From the NCBI RefSeq assembly GCF_030825785.1, contig NZ_JAPJPG010000012.1, forward strand, positions 1 through 43,694: a DNA stretch of 43,694 bases, written 5' to 3'. Under the pieces are notes generated by a model. It did no database searches and had not been told where the DNA came from. It saw only the letters and a program-made list of their open reading frames with translations. A program made the translations under genes and the position numbers. The stretch comes from Anaerococcus sp. Lineage in GTDB: Bacteria; Bacillota; Clostridia; Tissierellales; Peptoniphilaceae. Below, piece after piece: positions 22,838 to 30,638 of this stretch (positions are counted from its first letter, which is position 1; every line of letters begins with the position of its first letter).

Positions 22838-24230
22838 GAGATTAAAGCTTGTAACTATCATCCTATCTTTAATTCTCATGACTTCATGCGTTGGTAGAAG
22901 GCTTGATTCTATGAAAAGCAAAAGGGCCATGAGAGATTACGATAACTCAGGAATTATCCTATCTGATGGTAGCTTCTTCCCTGACAATATCACAGGCTTT
23001 ACAGTTGATGAGTACCTAAAGTGGTATAAAAACCTTAACGAGCCCCTAAGACTTCAAGTCCCAAAGGCCCAAAGACCTAAAGAGTTAAGCAAGGAAGAAA
23101 GATTAGAAGATTTCGACTATTTCTTCAATCAAATTCAAAACAATTACCCCTTCTTTGGAGTTTTGAAGAGAAAACACAAGATAGACTTTCTAAATAATTA
23201 TGATAAATACAAGAAGATGGTAGAAGGCTGCGAAAACGACGAAGACTTTAGGAAGGTTATGGAAGAGATTTGTGGAGATTTAAGGAATAATCATACAAGA
23301 ATTGCCGATAAGGCCTATGTAGAAAAGACCCTCATATATTTTTCAAAAAACTGGAAGTCAGCTTCGATTTACTATGAATTTTTAAATCTAAACAGGCAGG
23401 TCGTAAGAAACAGATACGGCTTAGATGGAGTCCAAAGTGATGTAGAAAGTCCCTTGGGTCTTTCAAGAAGATCTGCTTTTTTTAAACCAGATACTACTAG
23501 TAACCTTGAATTCGAAGAAGCAAGCGATGATATAGCCATACTTAGGGTGAAATCTATGGCAGGAAGCGAGAAATATACTGAAGACCTCAAGGTCCTAAAA
23601 GAATTCTTAAAAAACAAACACCTCTACAAGGCCCTTGCAGTTGATATTAGGGGAAATGCCGGGGGTAATATGGAATATTGGCAAAACTTCCTCCTCCCAA
23701 AGCTTATCACTGGGCCAAAGTCTGTAACTAATAATCTATTTTTCAAAGAGTCCAACCAGGCAAAGCTTATGTTTTCTGACGATAGCTATAATGTCGAAAG
23801 ACTTTCTAATGTGGATATATCGGCGATCAAACTCGATAATGAAGAAGACTTAAAGCGATTTGACTTTTACATGAAGGATATAATAACAGTAAACCCCGAC
23901 ACTTCAAGCAAGGACTATGGCTTTGATGGTTCTATGTATCTATTGGTAGATGGGAATGTATTTTCGGCAGCGGAAGGATTTGCTAACTTTATGAAGTATT
24001 CAAATACTGCAACCCTTATAGGAAATACAAGTGGTGGAGATGGGATAACCCTTGGGGTGATCAATTCTGTGATGCCTAACTCAGGCCTTGTCTTTACCTA
24101 TACCAACACCCTAGGCTATGATCCAGCAGGGAAAATCAACGAGGAAAATCCAACGACTCCTGATATAATTTCATATTCCTACAGGGATAGCCTAACTACT
24201 ATAGACAAGCTTCTAGGAGCTAAGGAGTAA
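22830..24230 (+). CDS. S41 family peptidase, lipoprotein
   Basis: 466 aa. A lipoprotein signal (ILSLILMTSC, Cys20) anchors it outside the membrane. The C-terminal half is a tail-specific-protease fold: AVDIRGNAGGNMEYW, then LLVDGNVFSAAEGFANFMKY with the probable catalytic Ser379, and NTSGGDGITLG. No PDZ domain is obvious. The catalytic Lys of CtpA-like enzymes is not clearly placed, so it could be of the Ser/Glu tricorn-like type. Likely an exported peptidase for envelope proteins. It ends at a terminator. Confidence 0.82.
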   Translation: MNKRLKLVTIILSLILMTSCVGRRLDSMKSKRAMRDYDNSGIILSDGSFFPDNITGFTVDEYLKWYKNLNEPLRLQVPKAQRPKELSKEERLEDFDYFFNQIQNNYPFFGVLKRKHKIDFLNNYDKYKKMVEGCENDEDFRKVMEEICGDLRNNHTRIADKAYVEKTLIYFSKNWKSASIYYEFLNLNRQVVRNRYGLDGVQSDVESPLGLSRRSAFFKPDTTSNLEFEEASDDIAILRVKSMAGSEKYTEDLKVLKEFLKNKHLYKALAVDIRGNAGGNMEYWQNFLLPKLITGPKSVTNNLFFKESNQAKLMFSDDSYNVERLSNVDISAIKLDNEEDLKRFDFYMKDIITVNPDTSSKDYGFDGSMYLLVDGNVFSAAEGFANFMKYSNTATLIGNTSGGDGITLGVINSVMPNSGLVFTYTNTLGYDPAGKINEENPTTPDIISYSYRDSLTTIDKLLGAKE

Positions 24231-24235
24231 AGAAG

Positions 24236-24276
24236 CTTCCAGGACTATAATATTTGTCTTGGAAGTTTTTATTTTT
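24236..24276 (+). terminator. terminator after the S41 peptidase gene
   Basis: CTTCCAGGAC (24236-24245) pairs with GTCTTGGAAG (24256-24265) over ten pairs, followed by TTTTTATTTTT. Confidence 0.88.
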
Positions 24277-24281
24277 AGAAA

Positions 24282-24310
24282 TTGACTAGTAATAGGTCTG
24301 TATGTATTAT
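24282..24310 (+). promoter_or_regulatory. strong promoter of gdh
   Basis: TTGACT (24282-24287), a 17-nt spacer and TATTAT (24305-24310). It is near consensus, fitting a highly expressed catabolic gene. Confidence 0.8.
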
Positions 24311-24341
24311 TATTAATAGAAAACAAATTAAGGAGCCAATA

Positions 24342-25613
24342 ATGAGTGAGAAATTAGATATATTAGAAGCTACTAGAGATAGGTACAAGAAGGCTTGCAA
24401 TAAGCTTAAGCTAGATTCTACTGTTTATGAAATATTAAAAGAGCCAGAAAGACTTATAGAAGTTGCTATTCCTGTAAAGATGGATGATGGTAAAACAAGG
24501 GTCTTCAAGGCCTTTAGATCAGCCCATTCTACCGCCCTAGGTCCATCCAAGGGTGGGATAAGATTTGATAAAAATGTTACAAGAGAAGAAGTGATGGCTC
24601 TTTCAATGATGATGAGTATCAAGGTCGCTCTTTTGGGACTTCCTTTAGGAGGTGGCAAGGGTGGTGTCATTGTAGATCCTAAAGAGCTTTCTGAAAGAGA
24701 AATCGAAAGCCTATCACGTGGTTTTGTTCGTGCTACTAATAATTATTTAGGAAGTAGAATAGATATTCCAGCTCCTGATGTAAATACAAATGCCAAGATT
24801 ATGGGATATTTCATTGATGAATATGTAACTTTAAATGAGGGAAGGGAGGACATTGCGACCTTTACAGGAAAGCCCCTTGCCCTAGGAGGATCCTTTGCAA
24901 GAGACCAGGCGACAGGTTTTGGCGTAGCCCTTGCAGTAAAATATGCTTACGAAAGAAAAGATGAGAGCCTTGAAGGGAAAACATTTATTTGCCAAGGCTT
25001 TGGTAATGTAGGCTACTTCGCTGCTAAGTACATGACTGACTTTGGAGCAAGGCTAATTTCTGTAAATGCAAGTGATAGGAAGGCTCCTTCAGGTTCTTCT
25101 GCTATTATTAATGAAGATGGCCTAGATGTGGAGGAATTAAGGAAATTAAAAGAAGGTGGATCTTCAGTCCTAGACTACGCTGATTCTAAAAAGATTAGTA
25201 ACGAAGAATTCTTTGCCCTAGATACAGATATAATCCTTCCTTGTGCTCTAGAAAATGTGATCACAGAGAAAATCGCAAAAACTATAAAGGCCAAGGTCAT
25301 ATCAGAGGGGGCAAATGGTCCAACAAGTCCAGGTGCAGCACAAGTCCTTGAAGATAAGGGGGTTACCCTTATACCAGATATCTTAGCCAACTCTGGTGGA
25401 GTCCTAGTAAGTCATTACGAATGGATCCAAAACCAAATTGGATATTATTTTGACTATGACAAGGTTAAGGATAAGGAAGAAGGAGATCTGCTTAGGGTCT
25501 TTGAAAGAATCTTCGATATGGCAGAAGAGGAAAATGTCGATTTGAGAGAGGCTTCCTTCATGGTGGCAATCAAATCCATGGCAGAAGCCCTCAAATACAA
25601 GGGAAGATATTAA
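24342..25613 (+). CDS. gdhA: glutamate dehydrogenase
   Basis: 423 aa from the ATG at 24342, which has AAGGAG just before it. The open frame extends upstream to a TTG at 24282, but that is the promoter -35 box. Motifs: AHSTALGPSKGGIRF, LPLGGGKGGVIVDP with the catalytic lysine, APDVNTNAKIMGYF, and the Rossmann stretch GFGNVGYFAAKY. It deaminates glutamate to 2-oxoglutarate. Length and motifs fit the hexameric NAD-type enzyme known from Peptoniphilus and clostridia, where it starts glutamate fermentation. Cofactor preference is inferred. It is monocistronic. Confidence 0.95.
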   Translation: MSEKLDILEATRDRYKKACNKLKLDSTVYEILKEPERLIEVAIPVKMDDGKTRVFKAFRSAHSTALGPSKGGIRFDKNVTREEVMALSMMMSIKVALLGLPLGGGKGGVIVDPKELSEREIESLSRGFVRATNNYLGSRIDIPAPDVNTNAKIMGYFIDEYVTLNEGREDIATFTGKPLALGGSFARDQATGFGVALAVKYAYERKDESLEGKTFICQGFGNVGYFAAKYMTDFGARLISVNASDRKAPSGSSAIINEDGLDVEELRKLKEGGSSVLDYADSKKISNEEFFALDTDIILPCALENVITEKIAKTIKAKVISEGANGPTSPGAAQVLEDKGVTLIPDILANSGGVLVSHYEWIQNQIGYYFDYDKVKDKEEGDLLRVFERIFDMAEEENVDLREASFMVAIKSMAEALKYKGRY

Positions 25614-25620
25614 AATCATA

Positions 25621-25643
25621 AGGGAGCTTAGGCTCCTTTTTTT
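25621..25643 (+). terminator. terminator after gdh
   Basis: GGAGC (25623-25627) and GCTCC (25632-25636) form the stem, extended by A-T pairs, followed by seven T. Confidence 0.85.
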
Positions 25644-25668
25644 AGAATATTAAGATTGGTTTTTCATC

Positions 25669-25696
25669 TTGTAGGAGTATTTATTTCGAATATAAT
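25669..25696 (+). promoter_or_regulatory. promoter of the LCP gene
   Basis: TTGTAG (25669-25674), a 16-nt spacer and TATAAT (25691-25696). Confidence 0.6.
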
Positions 25697-25738
25697 AATA
25701 GCTAGAGAAGATTTACTAAAATTAGATAAGGAATGATA

Positions 25739-26959
25739 ATGAAGATAAAAAGATTTGTGGCTGTAGTTTTTGTCGCAATAATAGCCTATTTTGGATCTAA
25801 TACCATCCTTGATAGGCTTGAAAATAATGAACTTAAGAAAACCTATGGGGATGATTTCTCCTTTGATGACGATGCTATAGCAAGTAATGAACACGAACAC
25901 CTATTTTTACTTGTTGGAGTAGATAAGAACTCAGACGATGATGACAATGATGATTTTACAAGAACTGATACCATAATGTTAGTCAAAGCTAATACTGAAA
26001 CAGGTAAAATCGACATCTTATCTATACCAAGAGACTCCAGGGTTAAGATTAGACAAGAATTCGATAAGGTAAACCACGCTCACGCCTTCGGTGGAATAGA
26101 GCTTACCATTCAGACTCTAAGGAATTTCTTAGGGCTTGATATCGACTATTACGTCCAGGTAAACTATAAGGCTGTGGAAAATATAATAGATGCGTTAGGA
26201 GGGGTGGACTTCGATGTTCCTAAGGGAGTATCTATAGATGTAGGAAGCCTCAAGATTAGAGAAGGGATGAATCATTTCGACGGTCAACACGCCCTATGGT
26301 ATTTAAGAACTAGGAAAATTTATGAAAACGGTGATATAGGTAGAGTTAAGGCCCAACAAGGCTTTATAAAGGCCATGGTAGATCAAATAGTAGAAAAGTC
26401 AGAAAATATCAATCTAACGACTTTTGTAACTAACTATTTAAAATATGTAAAAACTAACCTACCAATGTCAGTTCTTATGGATTTGACTAACAATATCGAC
26501 AAATTCTCATCTGATAGTGTTTCAACATTTACAGTTCCAGGTAGAGAGCAAACTATGGAAGGGACTAGCTACTATCTACCAGAATTTGAGAAGACTTGGA
26601 GATTAGTAGATAAGGAGTTTGAAAACTTTAAGCTTAGAAATTGGGACAGGACCAAGGCGGGTATAGATGAGGATGGGAATATCCTAGATGGAAGAAAAAA
26701 CCAAGTCAAAGAAGATCCAGTTCCACAGGCAGAAGTAGAGGCCCCTGTTAGGCAAGAAATAATAGAAGATACCGAACCACATTACTATGAACCAGCCCCT
26801 AGCTATGAGTACGAATATTATGAGCCAGAATATGTAGAAGAAGAGGTAGAAGAGGCTCTTCCTGAAGAAGCTCCTAAAGAAAAAGAAGAAAAGGAAGAAA
26901 GTCCAAAGGAAGCTGAGGAAAAGGTAGAAAAGTCTGATACTAGTGATAAAGATGAATGA
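25739..26959 (+). CDS. LytR-CpsA-Psr (LCP) family protein
   Basis: 406 aa from ATG 25739, 6 nt after AAGGA; an ATG at 25733 would touch that SD. One N-terminal membrane segment (about 3-22) is followed by the extracellular LCP domain (about 55-265) with RTDTIMLVKAN, ILSIPRDSRV, VNHAHAFGG, and the polyprenyl-phosphate pocket motif ALWYLRTRKIYENGDIGRVK. LCP enzymes attach teichoic acids or capsule to peptidoglycan. The last 80 residues are a low-complexity tail rich in Glu, Pro and Tyr (EPAPSYEYEYYEPEYVEEEV) then Glu/Lys. It overlaps the frame of the next gene's upstream codons. Confidence 0.9.
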   Translation: MKIKRFVAVVFVAIIAYFGSNTILDRLENNELKKTYGDDFSFDDDAIASNEHEHLFLLVGVDKNSDDDDNDDFTRTDTIMLVKANTETGKIDILSIPRDSRVKIRQEFDKVNHAHAFGGIELTIQTLRNFLGLDIDYYVQVNYKAVENIIDALGGVDFDVPKGVSIDVGSLKIREGMNHFDGQHALWYLRTRKIYENGDIGRVKAQQGFIKAMVDQIVEKSENINLTTFVTNYLKYVKTNLPMSVLMDLTNNIDKFSSDSVSTFTVPGREQTMEGTSYYLPEFEKTWRLVDKEFENFKLRNWDRTKAGIDEDGNILDGRKNQVKEDPVPQAEVEAPVRQEIIEDTEPHYYEPAPSYEYEYYEPEYVEEEVEEALPEEAPKEKEEKEESPKEAEEKVEKSDTSDKDE

Positions 26960-26969
26960 TAGGTGGGAA

Positions 26970-27980
26970 ATGGAAGATAGAAGACGAAGAAAAGATGAAC
27001 ATATAGAAAATTATCTCAAAAGTGAAATCATAACAAATACCTTACTAGAAGATATCTACATTGAGCACAATGCTCTTTCTAATGTGAATATGGAAGAGAT
27101 TGATACATCGATTGACTTTCTAGGGAGAACTATATCCATGCCCTTGATGGTTAACGCCATGACAGGAGGAGGAGAAGCTGGAAGTGATATTAACGAAGAC
27201 CTATCCTCAATCTGTGAAGCAGTAGGCATACCCATGGCCTCAGGTAGTGAGGCTATAGCCATAAAGGATGAAGAAAGCCGTGATTCCTTCACTATCCTAA
27301 AGGATAAGAATATAATAAAAATAGGAAATCTAGGATCTGAGAGAAGCCTTGGAGATTTTATCTTCGCCAAAGATTTGATAGATGCAGACATTATGCAAGT
27401 CCACCTAAACATAGCCCAGGAGCTAGTCATGCCGGAAGGAGATAGGGACTTTAGTGGACTTGGTGAAAACATTAGAAATCTAGTAGAAAAGCTCGATATC
27501 CCTATTATAGTAAAAGAAACAGGATCAGGGATTTCTAAAAGTGTCGCCAGTAAGCTACTAGATATGGGAGTAGCATACATCGATGTAGCCGGAAAGGGTG
27601 GTACCAACTTCATAGAGATTGAAGATTTAAGAGATGTAGAAACAGACTTTTCTGAATTTTACGATTGGGGAATCCCTACAGCAAAGTCCATCATAGATGT
27701 AAGAAGTGTGTCGGAAGATGTCTTTATCATAGCATCTGGCGGGATAAGAAATGCGACAGATATCGTAAAATCAATTATCATAGGAGCTGACATGGCTGCT
27801 ATGAGCGGAGAAGTCCTAAGATATCTCCTCCACGGAGGCTACGAGGTTTGCGAAGAATTCCTAAAAGATTTGCAATACAAGATGAAAATAATAATGTGCC
27901 TACTCGGAGTCAAAAACATAGAAGAATTGAAGAAAGTTGACTACAAGGTTATTGGCAGGCTTAAAGAATTATTAGACTAA
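26970..27980 (+). CDS. fni: type 2 isopentenyl-diphosphate isomerase
   Basis: 336 aa from the ATG at 26970, where MEDRRRRKDEHIENYL aligns with the family start (ATG 26952 and GTG 26943 are alternatives). Fni motifs are present: MVNAMTGGG, QVHLNIAQELVMPEGDRDF, VKETGSGISK, GKGGTNFIEIE, and IIASGGIRNATDIVKS. This FMN-dependent enzyme interconverts IPP and DMAPP. It is optional in organisms using the MEP pathway, whose ispD and ispF are 13 kb upstream. It ends at a bidirectional terminator. Confidence 0.93.
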   Translation: MEDRRRRKDEHIENYLKSEIITNTLLEDIYIEHNALSNVNMEEIDTSIDFLGRTISMPLMVNAMTGGGEAGSDINEDLSSICEAVGIPMASGSEAIAIKDEESRDSFTILKDKNIIKIGNLGSERSLGDFIFAKDLIDADIMQVHLNIAQELVMPEGDRDFSGLGENIRNLVEKLDIPIIVKETGSGISKSVASKLLDMGVAYIDVAGKGGTNFIEIEDLRDVETDFSEFYDWGIPTAKSIIDVRSVSEDVFIIASGGIRNATDIVKSIIIGADMAAMSGEVLRYLLHGGYEVCEEFLKDLQYKMKIIMCLLGVKNIEELKKVDYKVIGRLKELLD

Positions 27981-27981
27981 A

Positions 27982-28023
27982 AATAGTCTATTAGAGGATT
28001 TTTTCCTTTAATAGACTATTTTT
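27982..28023. terminator. bidirectional terminator between convergent genes
   Basis: Perfect 12-bp arms AATAGTCTATTA (27982-27993) and TAATAGACTATT (28009-28020), with A- and T-rich flanks. It serves fni on the plus strand and the FakA-domain gene on the minus strand. Confidence 0.88.
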
Positions 28024-28035
28024 AAATAAAATATT

Positions 28036-28296
28036 TTAGCCTTGAAGGCCTTCGGCTTGTCTTTGCATATTTTCTACTACTATGTCGTGGATTTCTCCAA
28101 GGCTTGCTGCGTATTCCAAGACTTCCCAAGGTTTATTTGAGTGGAAGTGGATTTTTATTAGATCTTCATCTCCTACAGCAAGGAGGCTGTCTCCTTCTAG
28201 GTTTTCTGTTATATAGTCAAATATTTCGTCTTCATCTAGGTTCTCGCCTGCTATTAACATTTGGCAGTCGAATTTAAATTCTAATTGTTCAGTCAT
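28036..28296 (-). CDS. stand-alone FakA/DAK-associated domain protein
   Basis: 86 aa. The stretch GENLDEDEIFDYITENLEGD, then SLLAVGDEDLIKIHFHSNKP and WEVLEYAASLGEIHDIVVEN, matches the region of fatty-acid kinase FakA (YloV) that lies after its DAK2 ATP-binding domain, where the known pattern is roughly GDSLVVVGDEDLVKVHVHTN. Here that segment is a complete small protein with its own start and ribosome binding site. No kinase domain and no FakB are beside it. It lies 9 nt after telA in the same operon. Short proteins of this kind are sometimes labelled kinase to dihydroxyacetone kinase; function unknown. Confidence 0.8.
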   Translation of the reverse strand: MTEQLEFKFDCQMLIAGENLDEDEIFDYITENLEGDSLLAVGDEDLIKIHFHSNKPWEVLEYAASLGEIHDIVVENMQRQAEGLQG

Positions 28297-28305
28297 TTTA
28301 TCTCC

Positions 28306-29409
28306 TTATTTGTTAAGATTTCTTTTTAGTTCCTCTTCTAAGCTTTTGATTTCAGCTTTGGCAAGCTCTCTATTCTTCTTACCCTCGATTTGGATATTTC
28401 TAACTTCCTCTATAGTTGAAATCAAAGCCTCGTTGGTATGTTTTATAGTATCTAGGTCGATTATTCCACGTTCTGTGGCCTTGGCTGTCTCGATTGTGTT
28501 TTGTTTTAGGGTATCTGCGTTTTTCCTTAAGAGATCATTGGTTAAGTCTGCAACTCTCTTTTGGGTCCTTATGGCTTGGTCGGTGTGATTCATACCGAGG
28601 GCTAGGACCATTTGGTTTTTCCAGAGTGGAATGGTGTTTACTATGGTTGTTTGAATTTTTTCTGCCATAATTGAGTTTGATGATTGGACCATCCTGATTT
28701 GTGGAGCCATTTGGATTGAGACCATTCTCGTAAGGTCCAAATCATGGAGCTTTTTCTCGAAGCGGTTGGCCTGAGCCTTTAGGTCGTTTACCTTCTGGGC
28801 GTCAAGAGGGAGATTAGACTCACGAGCCTTGGATTCAAGGGCAGGTATATCCTCGTTATATGTCGCCATAAGCTTTCTATTACCAGCTTCTATATACATT
28901 GAGATTTCCTTATAATAGTCTTCATTTAGCTCATACATCTGATCGAGCATGGAAATGTCTTTCATCAAGGTTATTTGATGGTTTTCTAAGATTTTGGATA
29001 TATCACCAATGTTCTTCTCTGCTGATTGGTATTTGGATTTTAGGGCATCTAACTTGTTTACTTGTTTTTTAAAAAATCCCAAAGGTCCAGAAGTCTCTTC
29101 TTGATCCATTGACTTTATATCGACAACCAATTTGTCTAGGAGGCCTCCGATTTCTCCAAGGTCCTTGTTTCTTACGGTATCCAGGGTCTTTTCTGAGAAG
29201 TTTGAAATCTTCTTTTGGGCACCAGATCCGTATTGGAGGATTATATTTGTATCTTCTAGGTCGATTTTTTTGGAAAATTCATTGATCATCTTCTCTTCGT
29301 CAGGAGAAAATGTAATTTTATTTTCTACTAGATCAACTTCTTTATCACTTATAGTATCGAGCTTATCGTCTTCTGATACTCCGTCTAGTTTTAGTTCTAT
29401 ATCGCTCAT
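28306..29409 (-). CDS. TelA/YaaN family toxic anion resistance protein
   Basis: 367 aa from ATG 29409, which has TTGGAG at the right distance; an upstream ATG at 29424 would give five more residues. The protein is almost all helical and charged, with the TelA core IQMAPQIRMVQSSNSIMAEK and TTIVNTIPLWKNQMVLALGM. Family members are cytoplasmic and linked to tellurite, nisin and envelope stress tolerance. It starts 1 nt after the xpaC-like stop, the usual xpaC-telA pairing (B. subtilis xpaC-yaaN). Confidence 0.92.
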   Translation of the reverse strand: MSDIELKLDGVSEDDKLDTISDKEVDLVENKITFSPDEEKMINEFSKKIDLEDTNIILQYGSGAQKKISNFSEKTLDTVRNKDLGEIGGLLDKLVVDIKSMDQEETSGPLGFFKKQVNKLDALKSKYQSAEKNIGDISKILENHQITLMKDISMLDQMYELNEDYYKEISMYIEAGNRKLMATYNEDIPALESKARESNLPLDAQKVNDLKAQANRFEKKLHDLDLTRMVSIQMAPQIRMVQSSNSIMAEKIQTTIVNTIPLWKNQMVLALGMNHTDQAIRTQKRVADLTNDLLRKNADTLKQNTIETAKATERGIIDLDTIKHTNEALISTIEEVRNIQIEGKKNRELAKAEIKSLEEELKRNLNK

Positions 29410-29410
29410 A

Positions 29411-30547
29411 TTAACTCCAATCATCTTCTGTTAGTCCCTCTTGTTTGAGCAAGAGGTTAATTGTGTCGATTTCCGTCTTTACATCCATGGTCCTGTCGTC
29501 TAGGAGGTCGATTTTCATCTTGTCGAAGGCTTCGGCTATGGTTTTGATTGATTCTTCGATATCTTCCATTGATTTTACTATCCTAGAATCGCTACTATTT
29601 ACAAGCTCGAAGTCCCTGTAGGATTCGGCAAGCTTAAGGCTTGTTGGCAAGTAATAGGTCGAAAATTTGCCGAGACCTGTTGCCTTATCTGGATATTTTT
29701 CTATAATTTTTAGGATATCTGTAGAATTTTCTATTAGCTTTCCTAAAGACTCCTTAAAGCTAGGACTTTCTATCTCTTCGCTCTTCTCGCTTAACTTATC
29801 AAGAGATGAAATTGACTCGGCAATGATCTCTTGGGATCTTTCCTTATTTAGGTCCTCTACCGATAGGTTTTCCTCACTAGCTTCTACATCGTCAGTGAGG
29901 TTTTTCCTGTAAGAAGGAATCTTATCGAGCTTTTCCTTATATAGCTTGAAGGTTGGGATATCTAGGATAAATATCTTGCCATCTTCTACAATTCTTGCCT
30001 GTTTGAAGTAATTCTTCTTCATCATATAGAGGAGGTCCTTGGTGGTTTGCTCTTCACTTTGGGCAACCCCACTTGCCAGATCTCTAATGGACATTACCGT
30101 ATTATCTCCAAGCTCTCTTAGAAATCTTACATAGTTATCGGATAGTCTCTTATACCTATTTCCTAATTTCCATAGTCCGTAGGGAACTGCTATAGTAAGG
30201 GCAAAAGATATAAGGGTAGCAAATAGCATAGTAAATCCGCCACCATAGGACATTTCTGTGAAGGAATCTATGGTTATTGCAAAAAAGCAAAGGGCAGAAA
30301 TTATTGAAGCGATTTTTGCTAAAACGCTATATCCTGCTTGAGGTGGCTTTTGCTCACAAACTTTTGGATTTCTTGTCGCTGGCAAGTTTTTCTTACTAGA
30401 AGATGAGAAAGCTTTGATGGCTCCGTTGATTGAGTTTTTGATCTTTATTCCGATTTCTGCGAAAGGAATGTCATCAAAGTCGAAGTTTTCTATATCTTCT
30501 GCGTAGTTATAAAAAGATTTTTTGTGTTTTTTGTTTTTATCTGACAT
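29411..30547 (-). CDS. XpaC-like membrane protein
   Basis: 378 aa. An acidic, flexible N-terminus is followed by two membrane helices (about 75-97 and 103-125), then a cytoplasmic domain with NRYKRLSDNYVRFLRELGDN and a winged-helix-like stretch (VMSIRDLASGVAQSEEQTTK), and an acidic helical C-terminus. This is the 5-bromo-4-chloroindolyl phosphate hydrolysis (XpaC) family, named from a phenotype and not known to be an enzyme. Its operon partner telA suggests a joint role in envelope stress. Ribosome binding site AAGGAAG. Confidence 0.85.
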   Translation of the reverse strand: MSDKNKKHKKSFYNYAEDIENFDFDDIPFAEIGIKIKNSINGAIKAFSSSSKKNLPATRNPKVCEQKPPQAGYSVLAKIASIISALCFFAITIDSFTEMSYGGGFTMLFATLISFALTIAVPYGLWKLGNRYKRLSDNYVRFLRELGDNTVMSIRDLASGVAQSEEQTTKDLLYMMKKNYFKQARIVEDGKIFILDIPTFKLYKEKLDKIPSYRKNLTDDVEASEENLSVEDLNKERSQEIIAESISSLDKLSEKSEEIESPSFKESLGKLIENSTDILKIIEKYPDKATGLGKFSTYYLPTSLKLAESYRDFELVNSSDSRIVKSMEDIEESIKTIAEAFDKMKIDLLDDRTMDVKTEIDTINLLLKQEGLTEDDWS

Positions 30548-30594
30548 AATTCTTCCTTTTGTTTTCTTAATTACATCATACTACAAATCAAGAT

Positions 30595-30623
30595 ATTATA
30601 AAATTAATTCAAATATATTGTAA
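30595..30623 (-). promoter_or_regulatory. promoter of the xpaC-telA operon
   Basis: On the minus strand TTACAA (30618-30623), a 17-nt spacer and TATAAT (30595-30600). Confidence 0.6.
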
Positions 30624-30638
30624 TATAAATTAATTATA

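Noticed and set aside
24282..24341. Upstream extension of gdh to a TTG start
   Set aside because: That TTG is the -35 box of a near-consensus promoter; the ATG at 24342 has the AAGGAG.
27056..27613. 185-residue minus-strand open frame
   Set aside because: It is fully inside the fni gene on the other strand, has no SD, and its serine-rich composition is that of an antisense shadow.
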